Assembly (NCBI GenBank): GCA_014656015.1
Contig: BNBP01000003.1
Span: forward strand, 1-64,000
From: Streptomyces griseoaurantiacus
GTDB taxonomy: Bacteria; Actinomycetota; Actinomycetes; Streptomycetales; Streptomycetaceae
DNA length: 64,000 nt
Direction: 5' to 3'
Below are positions 25,681 to 35,253 of this stretch, one piece after another (the first letter of the stretch is position 1; each line of letters begins with the position of its first letter). The notes under the pieces were generated by a model. It was given only the letters and a program-made list of their open reading frames with translations, searched no databases and was not told the origin of the DNA. The position numbers and the translations under genes are program-made.

Positions 25681-26562
25681 ATGGCTGACGTACGTTCCCG
25701 GGAACTCGGCGCGTATCTGCGCGCACGGCGGGACCGGCTCTCGCCCGCCGACGTGGGGCTCGCCGGGGGTGGTGGCCGGCGCCGGGTCAAGGGGCTGCGC
25801 CGGGAGGAGGTCGCGGTCCTCGCGAACGTCGGATCGACCTGGTACACGTGGCTCGAACAGGGCCGTGACGTGCGGCCCAGTGCCGAGGTCCTGGCGGCGA
25901 TCGCGGACGCCCTGCTCCTGTCGGAGGACGAGCGCCGGCACCTGTTCCTGCTCGGCGGGCAGACGGAGGCGGAGGAACCCGGGGGCCCCGGAGCGGACGA
26001 CGGCCCCCTGCGGGTCCTGCTGGACAGCCTCTCCCCGCACCCGGCGGTGATGATCGACCCCCGGTTCGAGCCCTTGGCCTACAACGCGGCCTTCCGGTTC
26101 ATGATCAACGACATCGAGGCGCTCCCCGAGACGGACCGCAACTGGGCGTACCTGCACTTCACCCACCCCGACTGGATCGAGGGGCAGGCCGACCACGCGC
26201 AGGAGTGCGCGGTCCTCGTGGCCAAGCTCCGCGCCTACCACGGCGAATCGCTCACGCACCCGGCCTGGCCCCCGCTGCTCCGCCGGCTCCGCGCCGAGTC
26301 GCCGCTGTTCGCGCGGCTGTGGGACCAGGCGGACGTGTCCTCCGGCGCCCGGCGGGTGAAGCGGATCCGCTCGCTGCACGTGGGGAACCTGTCGCTGCGC
26401 ACGGTCACGCTGCGGCTCCAGGAGCATCCGGGCACCCGCGTCGTCGTCTACCAGCCCGAGGACCGCACCACCCGGGAACGGCTGGAGGAGCTCGCGTCCC
26501 GGATCGCCCGCGGCACCGTCGACGGCCCCGCCCGGGTACGGCACCTGCGCAGCGCCACCTGA
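25681..26562 (+). CDS. XRE / MmyB-like transcriptional regulator
   Basis: 293 residues. The N-terminal HTH (ELGAYLRARRDRLSP, VKGLRREEVAVLANV, TWYTWLEQGR) is the MmyB-like type. The C-terminal PAS-like ligand-binding domain follows from residue 110 (PAVMIDPRFEPLAYNAAF, WAYLHFTHPDW, SLRTVTLRLQEHPG). These proteins usually repress an adjacent, divergent oxidoreductase or exporter gene and respond to a small hydrophobic ligand. ATG 25681 is used. CATGCT 7 nt upstream could be a -10 for a leaderless mRNA. Confidence 0.87.
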   Translation: MADVRSRELGAYLRARRDRLSPADVGLAGGGGRRRVKGLRREEVAVLANVGSTWYTWLEQGRDVRPSAEVLAAIADALLLSEDERRHLFLLGGQTEAEEPGGPGADDGPLRVLLDSLSPHPAVMIDPRFEPLAYNAAFRFMINDIEALPETDRNWAYLHFTHPDWIEGQADHAQECAVLVAKLRAYHGESLTHPAWPPLLRRLRAESPLFARLWDQADVSSGARRVKRIRSLHVGNLSLRTVTLRLQEHPGTRVVVYQPEDRTTRERLEELASRIARGTVDGPARVRHLRSAT

Positions 26563-26584
26563 CGGAACCGCGGGGGCGGCCCGG

Positions 26585-28071
26585 TCAGGTCAGCTCGTCC
26601 GGTTCCTGCCCCGGCGGCGGTGTCGGCGCTCCCGGGAGGCGGATCGTGGCGACCGTGCCGCCGCCGGCGTCCCCGGCGGGGGCGAGGGAGACCTCGCCGC
26701 CCGCCTGCCGGACCGCGCGGGCCACGATCGACAGGCCGAGGCCCGAGCCGGGCAGGGAGCGCGCCCCTGGGGAGCGCCAGAAGCGGTCGAAGACGTAGGG
26801 GAGTTCCTCGGCGTCGATGCCGGGACCGTGATCCCGCACCGTGAGCACCCCGTCCGCCAGCCGCACCTCGATCGTGCCGCCCCCGGGGCTGAACTTCACC
26901 GCGTTGTCCAGGATGTTGACCACCGCCCGCTCCAGCGAGGACGGCTCCGCGCGGACGTACCACGGCTCCACGTCCGCCGTGATCGTCAGCTCCGGGCCGC
27001 GCAGCCGGGCCCGGCGCAGCGCCGCCTCCACGATGTCCTGCCAGGCGAGGATCCGGGTGCGGTCCGAGTGCTGGCCGGTGTCCGGGCGGGAGAGCTCCTG
27101 GAGGTCGCCGATGAGCGCGGCCAGCTCCGTCATCTGGGCCTTCACCGAGGCGAGCAGCGCCTTGCGGTCGGCCGCGGGGAGCGGGCGGCCGGTCTCCTCG
27201 CTGCGGGAGAGGAGTTCGATGTTCGTGCGCAGCGAGGTGAGCGGCGTGCGCAGTTCGTGCCCGGCGTCCGCGATGAGCTGCTGCTGCAGGTCGCGGGAGG
27301 AGGCCAGAGACCCCGTCATGGAGTTGAAGGAGCGGGAAAGACGGGCGATCTCGTCGTCGGCCTGCTCCTCGACGGGGATGCGGACGGCCAGGTCCTCGGT
27401 GCGGGCCACGTGCTCGACGGCCTCGGTGAGCCGGTCGACGGGACGCAGGCCGGCCCTGGCGACGGCGAGCCCGGCGGCCCCGGCGCCCAGGACGCCGATC
27501 CCGGAGACCAGCAGCAGGATCAGTGCCAGGTCGTTGAGGGTCGACTGGGTGCTCCTGAGCGGGGTCGCGACGAGGAGGGCGGTGCCGGGGAAGACCTGCG
27601 GCTCGGTGTCGATGCTCTGGGTGACGGTCAGCGGGATCGTCCGGATGCGGACGGCGTTGCCGTCGTCGTCGGTGCCGTTGCGGCGCACGACCCGGTCGGC
27701 GGAGCCCGCTTCCTGGGCCACGCGCTTGTCGGCGCCGGTGACCTTCACCATGCCCGCGGAGTTCGAGGAGACGCAGGCCGTGCCGTCCGCCTGGACCAGT
27801 TCGAGGTAGTAGTTCTCCCGGGTCCGCAGCTGACTGGGGGCGCCCTGCGGGGTCTGGGTGCAGTTGTTGAGCGTGCCGACGACCTGGGAGTACAGCTGCG
27901 GCCGCTGGGTGGCCTGCTTCAGATCGTCGTCCACCTGGGCGTACAGCCTGCCCTGCACGAGGAACCAGCACGTCACCGACACCGCCGCCACCGCGAAGGC
28001 GACCGCCGCCGCGACGAGCAGGGCCAGCCGGGAGCGGAGCGGCAGCGTGCGGAATCGCCGGACCACTGCGC

Positions 28072-28075
<4 letters not shown>
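26585..28075 (-). CDS. Sensor histidine kinase, MprB-like
   Basis: 496 residues: TM1 (about 16-38), an extracellular sensor domain of about 140 residues, TM2 (about 183-207), HAMP, then HisKA with the phospho-His in [14 protein letters not shown] and an HATPase ([36 protein letters not shown]). It overlaps its response regulator gene by 4 bp. It corresponds to S. coelicolor SCO4155 by synteny (from memory), reported to influence antibiotic production with its regulator. The envelope-stress signal is inferred from the neighbouring HtrA-like protease. Confidence 0.9.
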
Positions 28076-28806
<731 letters not shown>

Positions 28807-28913
28807 GGCGTGGGGTTCCTCGGGTGCGGGGGACGGGCGGGGCCCGCGTGCCGTGCGCCGGCGCCTGCGGCGGCACCGTCGGGGGCGGGCGCGGACGCCT
28901 CAAGCGTCGCATG

Positions 28914-29165
28914 TCAGGTCCGCAGCGTGTCCAGCCTGCGCAGGGCGACGCGGCGGCGGTGCGGGCGGTCGGCGGTGGTCCGCAGGCCCATGAGGTGCGG
29001 CTGCGGCGGGGCGGGGGTGACCTCGGGGGCGCGGGGTGCCGGGCTCGCCGGGGATCTCGGGGGCGACTGGGGCCGCGGGCCCCGGAGGGCGGCGGCGACC
29101 GTCAGGGCGAGCGTCGTGCCCGCCGCTCCGGTGCCGGTGGCCGGGTGCGTCACCTGCTGGATCAT
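28914..29165 (-). CDS. Hypothetical 83-aa protein between protease and response regulator genes
   Basis: The frame starts at ATG 29165 with a strong ribosome site (GAAGGAG, 7 nt). It begins MIQQVTHPATGTGAAGTTLA, hydrophobic enough for a weak anchor, then becomes Pro/Arg-rich. It fills the gap between the HtrA-like gene (38 bp upstream) and the response regulator gene, same strand. No family recognised. The good ribosome site favours translation; the low-complexity tail argues for caution. Confidence 0.45.
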   Translation of the reverse strand: MIQQVTHPATGTGAAGTTLALTVAAALRGPRPQSPPRSPASPAPRAPEVTPAPPQPHLMGLRTTADRPHRRRVALRRLDTLRT

Positions 29166-29202
29166 CTCGTTCTCCTTCGGTGGGCCTGCCGCGCCGGGGC
29201 GG

Positions 29203-30243
29203 TCAGTCGCCGGAGCCCCCGGCCCGCAGGGCCGCGAGGTCGGACTTGACGGTGTTGATCGGGATGGCGAAGCCGAGGCCGACGCTGCCCGCGTCGGACG
29301 AGGAGGAACTGGTGGCCGAGGAGAACATCGCGGAGTTGATGCCGATGATCTGCCCGGAGGCGTTGATCAGGGCGCCGCCGGAGTTGCCCGGGTTGAGGGA
29401 GGCGTCGGTCTGGATCGCCTTGTACGTCGTCGTGGAGTCGCCGGTGTCGCCGTTGAACTGCCGGCCGCCGAACTCGAAGGGCCAGCCGCCGTCGCCGCCC
29501 TGCTGTTGCTGCTGCTGACCCTCGTCGGTGGAGACGGTCACGTCGCGGTGCAGCGCGGAGACGATGCCGCTGGTGACGGTGCCGGTGAGGCCCTCGGGGG
29601 AGCCGATGGCCACGACCTGGTCGCCGACCTGGAGGGCGTCGGAGTCGCCGAGGGAGGCGGGGGGGAGGCCGGAGGCGTTCTCCAGCTTGATCAGCGCCAG
29701 GTCCTTCTTGCTGTCGGTGCCGACGACCCGGGCGGTGTAGGTCTTGCCGTCGTGGGTGCGCACCTTGACGGAGGAGGCGCCGGAGACGACGTGGTTGTTG
29801 GTGACGACCTCGCCGTCACCGGTCAGGATCACACCGGAGCCGGTGGACCGTCCGGCGTTCGAGGTGGCGTTGATCTCCACGACGCTGGGGCTGACGGCGG
29901 CGGCGATGGCGGCGACCGAGCCCTTCTTGGCGGCCGGGACGGCGTCGGCGCCCGTGGTGCTCGCGGCGACCGTGCCGTCGGAGTGGGTGAGCTCCTGGAT
30001 GCCGTAGGCGGTGCCGCCGCCCACGGCCGCGGCGGCTATCGCGACGGCGGCGAGGAGCGTGACGGGACCCCTCGCGCGCCTGCGGCGGGCGGCCGGGGCC
30101 TGCGAGGCGGGGGCGTAGGGCGGGGGAGGCGGCCACTCGGGGTTCACGGGAGCGTGCAGGTGCGTCTCGGCGGGGCCCTGGGGGGCCCGGCCGGCCTGGG
30201 GGTGCTGCTCGTGGTCGCCGCTGCGGAAGCTGCTCTCTGTCAT
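29203..30243 (-). CDS. HtrA/PepD-like membrane-anchored serine protease without PDZ domain
   Basis: 346 residues: a Pro-rich cytoplasmic N terminus, one TM helix (about 60-80) and an S1C protease domain with triad His in VTNNHVVSG, Asp in SKKDLALIK and Ser in NPGNSGGAL. A Gln run and a Gly-rich loop interrupt the domain. The C terminus stops at GLGFAIPINTV, so the PDZ domain of typical HtrA proteins is missing. It corresponds to SCO4157, linked to the adjacent two-component system. It likely degrades misfolded exported proteins or trims a signalling partner. Confidence 0.88.
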   Translation of the reverse strand: MTESSFRSGDHEQHPQAGRAPQGPAETHLHAPVNPEWPPPPPYAPASQAPAARRRRARGPVTLLAAVAIAAAAVGGGTAYGIQELTHSDGTVAASTTGADAVPAAKKGSVAAIAAAVSPSVVEINATSNAGRSTGSGVILTGDGEVVTNNHVVSGASSVKVRTHDGKTYTARVVGTDSKKDLALIKLENASGLPPASLGDSDALQVGDQVVAIGSPEGLTGTVTSGIVSALHRDVTVSTDEGQQQQQQGGDGGWPFEFGGRQFNGDTGDSTTTYKAIQTDASLNPGNSGGALINASGQIIGINSAMFSSATSSSSSDAGSVGLGFAIPINTVKSDLAALRAGGSGD

Positions 30244-30266
30244 GTAAAGGAGAGTGTCCCGCGCTC

Positions 30267-30295
30267 ATGAGAGACGCCTGAGGGACCGCTGAGAA
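30267..30295 (-). promoter_or_regulatory. Three direct repeats at 11-bp spacing upstream of the HtrA-like gene
   Basis: Plus-strand heptamers ATGAGAG (30267), CTGAGGG (30278) and CTGAGAA (30289) repeat every 11 bp, the spacing used by OmpR-family regulators. They lie 24-52 bp upstream of the protease start. On the coding strand the core is CTCAG/CTCAT. Confidence 0.6.
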
Positions 30296-30392
30296 GCCCG
30301 ACAGAAGTGTGTATGCCCGATATAAGGACGGGTGACGGCTGAGATGTACGGGGTGCTCGGTGCGTACCCGGGAGGCGCCGGGCGGCGCGGGC

Positions 30393-31418
30393 TCAGGCCG
30401 CGCAGCCGCAGGACGCCCGCCGCACCAGCCGGGAGGGGAACTGCTTCAGGCGCTCGCGCTGGGAGCCGGGGACGCGCAGGCCGTCGTCCAGGACGAGGTC
30501 CACCGCCGCGCGGGCCATCGCCGACCGGTCGGAGGCCACCGTCGTCAGCGGCGGATCCGTCAGCGCCGCCTCCTTCACGTCGTCGAAGCCGGCCACCGCG
30601 AGCTGCGCCGGGACGTCGATGCGCAGTTCCCGTGCCGCCCGCAGCACCCCGATCGCCTGGTCGTCCGTCGAGCAGAAGATCGCGGGCGGCCGGTCCGGTC
30701 CCGCCAGCAGTTCGAGGCCCACCTGGTAGGCGTCGTAGCGGTTGTAGGGGGCCTCGAAGAGCCGCCCCTGCGTCGGGATGCCGGCCTCGGCCATCGCCTG
30801 CCGCCAGCCCTCGACGTGGTCGGAGACCGGGTCGCCCACCGCGGGTGTGTCGGCGGTGCCGCCCATGCAGGCCACGTAGGGGTGCCCGTGGTCCAGCAGG
30901 TGCCGCACGGCGAGCCGGGCGCCGCCGAGGTCGTCCGTCACCACCGCCACGTCGTCTATCAGCTCGGGCCGCTCGTGCAGCAGCACCACCCGGGCGTCCC
31001 ACGCCTCGATCTCGGCGGCGGCGTGGTCGTTGAGCGCGTGGCTGACGAGGATCAGCCCGGAGACCCGCATGCCGAGAAAGGCCCGCAGATAGTGGACCTC
31101 GCGCTCGGCGACGTAGTCGGTGTTGCCGACCAGCACCATCTTCCCGCGCTCGGCGGCGGCCTGCTCGACCGCGTGCGTCATCTCGCCGAAGAACGGCTGG
31201 CGCGCGTCCGGCACGATCATGCCTATGAGGTCGGTCCGCCGCGAGGCCATGGCCTGGGCGACCCGGTCCGGCCGGTACCCCAGCTCCTTGATCGCGGCGA
31301 GGACACGCTCGCGCGTGGCCGGGGCGACCGGCCGGGGTCCGTTGTTGATGACATAGCTGACGACGGCGGTGGAGGTCCCCGCCAGCCGCGCCACATCATC
31401 CCGAGTCACCTTGGCCAC
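30393..31418 (-). CDS. LacI-family transcriptional regulator
   Basis: 341 residues. The N-terminal LacI HTH ([20 protein letters not shown], hinge helix [10 protein letters not shown]) is followed by a periplasmic-binding-like effector domain ([36 protein letters not shown]). The tail RRASCGC is typical of this subfamily. The start is GTG 31418, with TAGACT 6 nt upstream suggesting a leaderless message. A 24-bp near-palindrome at 31439-31462 overlaps the -35 region. No sugar operon is adjacent, so the effector is unknown. Confidence 0.88.
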   Translation of the reverse strand: MAKVTRDDVARLAGTSTAVVSYVINNGPRPVAPATRERVLAAIKELGYRPDRVAQAMASRRTDLIGMIVPDARQPFFGEMTHAVEQAAAERGKMVLVGNTDYVAEREVHYLRAFLGMRVSGLILVSHALNDHAAAEIEAWDARVVLLHERPELIDDVAVVTDDLGGARLAVRHLLDHGHPYVACMGGTADTPAVGDPVSDHVEGWRQAMAEAGIPTQGRLFEAPYNRYDAYQVGLELLAGPDRPPAIFCSTDDQAIGVLRAARELRIDVPAQLAVAGFDDVKEAALTDPPLTTVASDRSAMARAAVDLVLDDGLRVPGSQRERLKQFPSRLVRRASCGCAA

Positions 31419-31438
31419 GCGCGGAGTCTACGCGGATG

Positions 31439-31462
31439 GAACGCGCCTGGGCAGGCGCTTTC
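31439..31462 (-). promoter_or_regulatory. Near-perfect palindrome, candidate LacI operator (autoregulation)
   Basis: GAACGCGCCTG and CAGGCGCTTTC are inverted copies with one mismatch, separated by GG. The site covers the expected -35 of the LacI gene, whose -10 (TAGACT) lies at 31425-31430. It could alternatively end glnR transcription, but it lacks a U-run on that strand. Confidence 0.55.
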
Positions 31463-31485
31463 CCTCCGCTTCTCACCCCTCGGGA

Positions 31486-32292
31486 TCAGGCCTCGGAGGC
31501 CGCCTTGGCGACGGCCTCGGCCGGCTCGCCCGCCTCGTCCCGTTTCGCCCGCCGCGCCCCCTCCGGCCCGCCCTGCGCGTCCTGCTTCTCCGCCCGCTCG
31601 CCCGGCTGGGTCCGTTCCGGCTTCTCCGGGGTCACGAACCGGTAGCCGACGTTGCGCACGGTGCCGATCAGCGACTCGTGCTCGGGGCCGAGCTTGGCCC
31701 GCAGCCGCCGTACGTGCACGTCGACCGTGCGGGTGCCGCCGAAGTAGTCGTACCCCCAGACCTCCTGCAGGAGCTGGGCGCGGGTGAAGACCCGGCCCGG
31801 GTGCTGGGCGAGGTACTTCAGCAGCTCGAACTCCTTGAAGGTGAGGTCGAGGACGCGGCCCTTGAGCTTGGCCGAGTACGTCGCCTCGTCCACCGACAGG
31901 TCGCCGTTGCGGATCTCCATGGGGGAGTCGTCGCCCGCGATCTGCTGCCGGCCCATGGCCAGCCGCAGCCGGGCCTCCACCTCGGCGGGGCCGGCGGTGT
32001 CCAGCAGGACGTCGTCGATGCCCCAGTCCGCGGTGACGGCCGCGAGGCCGCCCTCGGTCACCACCAGGACGAGCGGGCAGCCCGGTCCCGTGGAGCGCAG
32101 GAGCTGGCACAGGCTGCGCACCTGCGGCAGGTCGCGGCGGCCGTCGATCAGGATGGCGTCGGCGCCGGGGGTGTCGACGAGGGCCGGGCCCTCCGCCGGG
32201 GCCACCCGCACGCTGTGCAGCAGCAGGCCGAGCGCCGGAAGCACCTCCGCCGAGGGCTGCAGGGCGTTGGTGAGGAGCAGCAGGGAACTCAT
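31486..32292 (-). CDS. glnR: Nitrogen regulator GlnR
   Basis: 268 residues of the OmpR type: an atypical receiver ([37 protein letters not shown]) lacking the full acidic pocket, so it works without phosphorylation. The winged helix follows ([50 protein letters not shown]). The last about 45 residues are a charged, low-complexity tail. GlnR controls glutamine synthetase, amtB-glnK-glnD and nitrate/nitrite genes. GGAGGAC precedes the ATG. The 270-bp region upstream is shared with the divergent hydrolase. Confidence 0.95.
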   Translation of the reverse strand: MSSLLLLTNALQPSAEVLPALGLLLHSVRVAPAEGPALVDTPGADAILIDGRRDLPQVRSLCQLLRSTGPGCPLVLVVTEGGLAAVTADWGIDDVLLDTAGPAEVEARLRLAMGRQQIAGDDSPMEIRNGDLSVDEATYSAKLKGRVLDLTFKEFELLKYLAQHPGRVFTRAQLLQEVWGYDYFGGTRTVDVHVRRLRAKLGPEHESLIGTVRNVGYRFVTPEKPERTQPGERAEKQDAQGGPEGARRAKRDEAGEPAEAVAKAASEA

Positions 32293-32510
32293 CGCGTCCT
32301 CCCCCCGGGCGTCGTCGTCCCGTGGGTCCCGTGGATCACACGGGTCCCGAGGGGCCTTCGGGGCTCGTGGCTCCTATGGTGGTGCTCGATTCGCTGGCCC
32401 ATGACGTCTGGTCCTTCCTCGGTTCCATCGAGGACGTGTGCGGCACTGCGTTGCTTCGGTGCTCCCACCGCGGCGTCCCGCTTCGTATACAACGCCGCCG
32501 GAAGCACAAA

Positions 32511-32540
32511 AGGACCCGGGGGCTGCTCTGCCCGAGTCCT
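32511..32540 (-). terminator. Hairpin with U-run on the minus strand, upstream of glnR
   Basis: AGGACCCGGG and CCCGAGTCCT pair over 10 bp with one mismatch and a 10-nt loop. On the minus strand the stem is followed by TTTTG, the arrangement of an intrinsic terminator. It would stop antisense transcription entering the glnR promoter, or end a small RNA, in 32293-32561. Confidence 0.45.
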
Positions 32541-32561
32541 CTTCCCAGCACAATAGCCCAC

Positions 32562-33434
32562 ATGAGCGGTGGCAGGGCAGGTCGTGCGGCACGTTCCACC
32601 AGGCGTCCGAAGGGTGAGACGGCCGCGGCGGCGGTGTCCGGGACGTTTACGGAGGGGGTGTCCCAGGGGTCCGCGCGGCGGTTCCTGCGCACCGAGGACG
32701 GGGTCGCGATCGATGCCGCGTACGACCCGGGGGAGCCCGCCGGGGGTGCCGTCGGCACCGGGCTCGCACTCGTCCTCGCCCATGGATTCACCGGGGATCT
32801 GGAGCGTCCGTACGTCCGCCGGGTCGCGGCCGCGCTGCGCCGCCACGGAGCGGTGGTCACCTTCTCCTTCCGCGGGCACGGAGCCTCCGGCGGGCACTCC
32901 ACCGTCGGCGACCGCGAGGTGCTCGACCTGGCGGCGGCCGTGCGGTGGGCACGTGACCTCGGCCACACCCGCGTGGCCACGGTCGGATTCTCGATGGGCG
33001 GCTCGGTGGTCCTGCGGCACGCGGCGCTCAGGCCCCCGGGCGCGGAGACGGACACCGTGGTCGCGGTCAGCTCGCCGGCCCGCTGGTACTACCGGGGCAC
33101 GGCACCCATGCGCCGGCTGCACTGGCTGGTGACCCGGCCGGTGGGGCGCGCGGTCGGCCGCTACGGGCTGCGGACCCGCATCCACCACCGGGACTGGGAC
33201 CCGGTTCCCGCCTCCCCGGTCGAGTCGGTGCCGCTGATCGCGCCCACCCCGCTGCTCGTCGTCCACGGCGACCGGGACGGCTACTTCCCCCTCGACCACC
33301 CCCGCATGCTGGCCGAGGCCGCCCCCGGCCACGCCGAACTCTGGCTGGAGAGGGGCATGGGCCACGCCGAGAACGCCGCCGCCGACGAGCTGTTGGAGCG
33401 CATCGGGGCATGGGTGGCGGCGCGGGCGGGCTAG
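32562..33434 (+). CDS. Alpha/beta hydrolase
   Basis: 290 residues: oxyanion region VLAHGFTGDLERPYV, nucleophile elbow VGFSMGGSVV (Ser), acid in VHGDRDGYFP (Asp) and catalytic His near ERGMGHAENAA. A basic disordered N terminus of about 35 residues precedes the fold. Substrate unknown. ATG 32562 is used; CACAAT 7 nt before it may be a -10 for a leaderless message. It is upstream of the MoaD-like gene on the same strand. Confidence 0.82.
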   Translation: MSGGRAGRAARSTRRPKGETAAAAVSGTFTEGVSQGSARRFLRTEDGVAIDAAYDPGEPAGGAVGTGLALVLAHGFTGDLERPYVRRVAAALRRHGAVVTFSFRGHGASGGHSTVGDREVLDLAAAVRWARDLGHTRVATVGFSMGGSVVLRHAALRPPGAETDTVVAVSSPARWYYRGTAPMRRLHWLVTRPVGRAVGRYGLRTRIHHRDWDPVPASPVESVPLIAPTPLLVVHGDRDGYFPLDHPRMLAEAAPGHAELWLERGMGHAENAAADELLERIGAWVAARAG

Positions 33435-33496
33435 CCTGACCGTGTTCACAGCCGAACGCCGGAACCTTCCGGCCGGCCCCACGATCGAGGGACGAG

Positions 33497-33751
33497 ATGG
33501 CAAGAGGCACGGTGCGCTACTGGGCCGCCGCCAAGGCCGCGGCCGGAATCGCCGAGGAGCCGTACGACGCGGCCACGCTCGCGCAGGCACTCGACGCCGC
33601 CCGGGCACGACACCCCGGCGAGCTGGACCGGGTCCTGCTGCGGTGCTCCTTCCTCGTCGACGGGAACCCGGTCGGGACGCGTGAGCACGAGACGGTACGG
33701 CTGGCCGAGGGCGGCACGGTAGAGGTGCTCCCGCCGTTCGCAGGAGGGTGA
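33497..33751 (+). CDS. MoaD/ThiS-family ubiquitin-like sulfur carrier
   Basis: 84 residues ending VEVLPPFAGG; the terminal Gly-Gly is the site of thiocarboxylation in MoaD/ThiS proteins. RYWAAAKAAAG and LDRVLLRCSFLVDGN fit the beta-grasp fold. It could serve molybdopterin synthesis or another sulfur transfer. No MoaE or ThiG gene is nearby, so the pathway is not fixed by context. The stop overlaps the next gene region (GGGTGAGCATG). Confidence 0.85.
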   Translation: MARGTVRYWAAAKAAAGIAEEPYDAATLAQALDAARARHPGELDRVLLRCSFLVDGNPVGTREHETVRLAEGGTVEVLPPFAGG

Positions 33752-33753
33752 GC

Positions 33754-35106
33754 ATGACCGAGCCGTATGGGCCCTACGGGGAACACGGACAGCAGCGGGA
33801 CCAGGAGCGGTACCGGCAGTACGGGCAGCAGCGGTACGAGGACCGGGGGCAGGGCCAGGACCAGGGGCAGGGGTACGAGGTCTACGCGGCGCCCGAGGGG
33901 TACCGGCCCGGGTACGAGAGCCACGAGAGCCATGAGGGCTACGACAGCCACGAGGGCTACGAGCGCCACGAAGGCTATGAGGGCTACGCGGAACAGCCGC
34001 ACGCGTTCCCCCAGGCCCCGCAGCCGTATCCCCACCAGCAGCACCAGCACCAGCAGCCCCCGCACGCCCGGCAGCAGGACTGGTACGGCGGTGACGCCGG
34101 CGATCCGCTGCAGAACACCCAGCAGTGGCAGGGCCAGACCTGGGAGACGAGCGTCCAGCCCTCGCTCGCCGTCCCGGCGGCGGAGACCGCGTACCTGCCG
34201 ACGACGGGGGCGGTGCCCCACGAGTCGGCCGTGCCTCACGAGCCCGCCGCGCCCGCCGCCCGGACCCCGGCAGCGGCTCCCGCGCCCGCCGCGGGGGACG
34301 GGGCCGGTGACGCGGGCTACGGGCCCGCCACGGTCGCCGGGAACGCCCGGATCACCGATGCGCAGCGGGCCCGGCTGGAGGGCCGCTCACCGATCATCGA
34401 GCCCGGGATGCAGCCCGCGCTGCTCACCGCCGTGCTGGGCGCGCTGCTCGCCGGGACGGCGGCCGTGGGCTCGTACGCGCTGGTCGTGCCGCTGGTCCTG
34501 CTGCAGGCGGTGACCGCGGCCGGCTGGTTCCGGCTCAACGGCATGTGGCCGGCCCGGCAGGGCATCGCGCTGGCCTTCCTGGGCGGCCTCGTGGCCGACG
34601 TGGCGGTCCTCGCCAAGGGGCGGGAGCACGGACCGGCCGCGATCCTCGGCACCCTCGGCGTGTGGGTGCTGCTGACCGTCGTCCTGCAGCTGCGCTCGCA
34701 CGCGGACGCGGACGAGCGGATGTACGGCCTGATGGCGACGGTCGTCTCGGCCGCGCTGACGATCGTGGCGACGGGGCACCTCGCGGCCGAGGCGGACGCG
34801 GTCACCGTGGGCGGCGTGGCGGTGGCCGTGGCGATCGTCGCGCGGGCGCTGCCGCTGCCGACGGCGGCGTCCGTGGTCGTCGCCCTGCTCGCGGCGGCGG
34901 GCGCCGGGATCGCCGTCGGCGGCATGACGGACCTGGGGAGCCGGGGCGCGGTGCTCGGGGCGGGCGCGGGGGTGTGCGCGCTGATCGGCCACCGGGCGGC
35001 GAGCTACGACTACCCCTCCCGCTTCGTGCACTTCACGGCGGGTGTGGCCCTGCCCCTCGCCGCGGCCGCGCCGGCCGTGTACGTGCTGGGGCGGGCGCTG
35101 GGGTGA
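33754..35106 (+). CDS. Membrane protein with long Tyr/His/Glu repeat tail
   Basis: 450 residues. The first about 210 are low complexity: YGxQQRYE, then SHEGYDSHEGYERHEGYEGY units encoded by imperfect 15-24-bp repeats (33905-33990), then Gln/His/Pro stretches. The C-terminal half has six to seven membrane helices (LLTAVLGALLAGTAAVGS, GMWPARQGIALAFLGGLVAD). ATG 33754 follows AGGAGG; GTG 33748 would overlap the MoaD stop by 4 bp. Conserved in Streptomyces next to the MoaD-like gene (recollection); function unknown. Confidence 0.75.
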   Translation: MTEPYGPYGEHGQQRDQERYRQYGQQRYEDRGQGQDQGQGYEVYAAPEGYRPGYESHESHEGYDSHEGYERHEGYEGYAEQPHAFPQAPQPYPHQQHQHQQPPHARQQDWYGGDAGDPLQNTQQWQGQTWETSVQPSLAVPAAETAYLPTTGAVPHESAVPHEPAAPAARTPAAAPAPAAGDGAGDAGYGPATVAGNARITDAQRARLEGRSPIIEPGMQPALLTAVLGALLAGTAAVGSYALVVPLVLLQAVTAAGWFRLNGMWPARQGIALAFLGGLVADVAVLAKGREHGPAAILGTLGVWVLLTVVLQLRSHADADERMYGLMATVVSAALTIVATGHLAAEADAVTVGGVAVAVAIVARALPLPTAASVVVALLAAAGAGIAVGGMTDLGSRGAVLGAGAGVCALIGHRAASYDYPSRFVHFTAGVALPLAAAAPAVYVLGRALG

Positions 35107-35253
35107 CGCCCCGGTCCGAGGGGGAGCCGCGGGGAACCGGGGCGGGGAACGGCCTGTCACAGGTGATCGACAAGCCGTCCCCACCCGCGCGGCCCTCCTG
35201 ACTCCCGCGTTAGGCTCGCCTTTCGGCCGATCGACACGGGGGACACACCGGGC

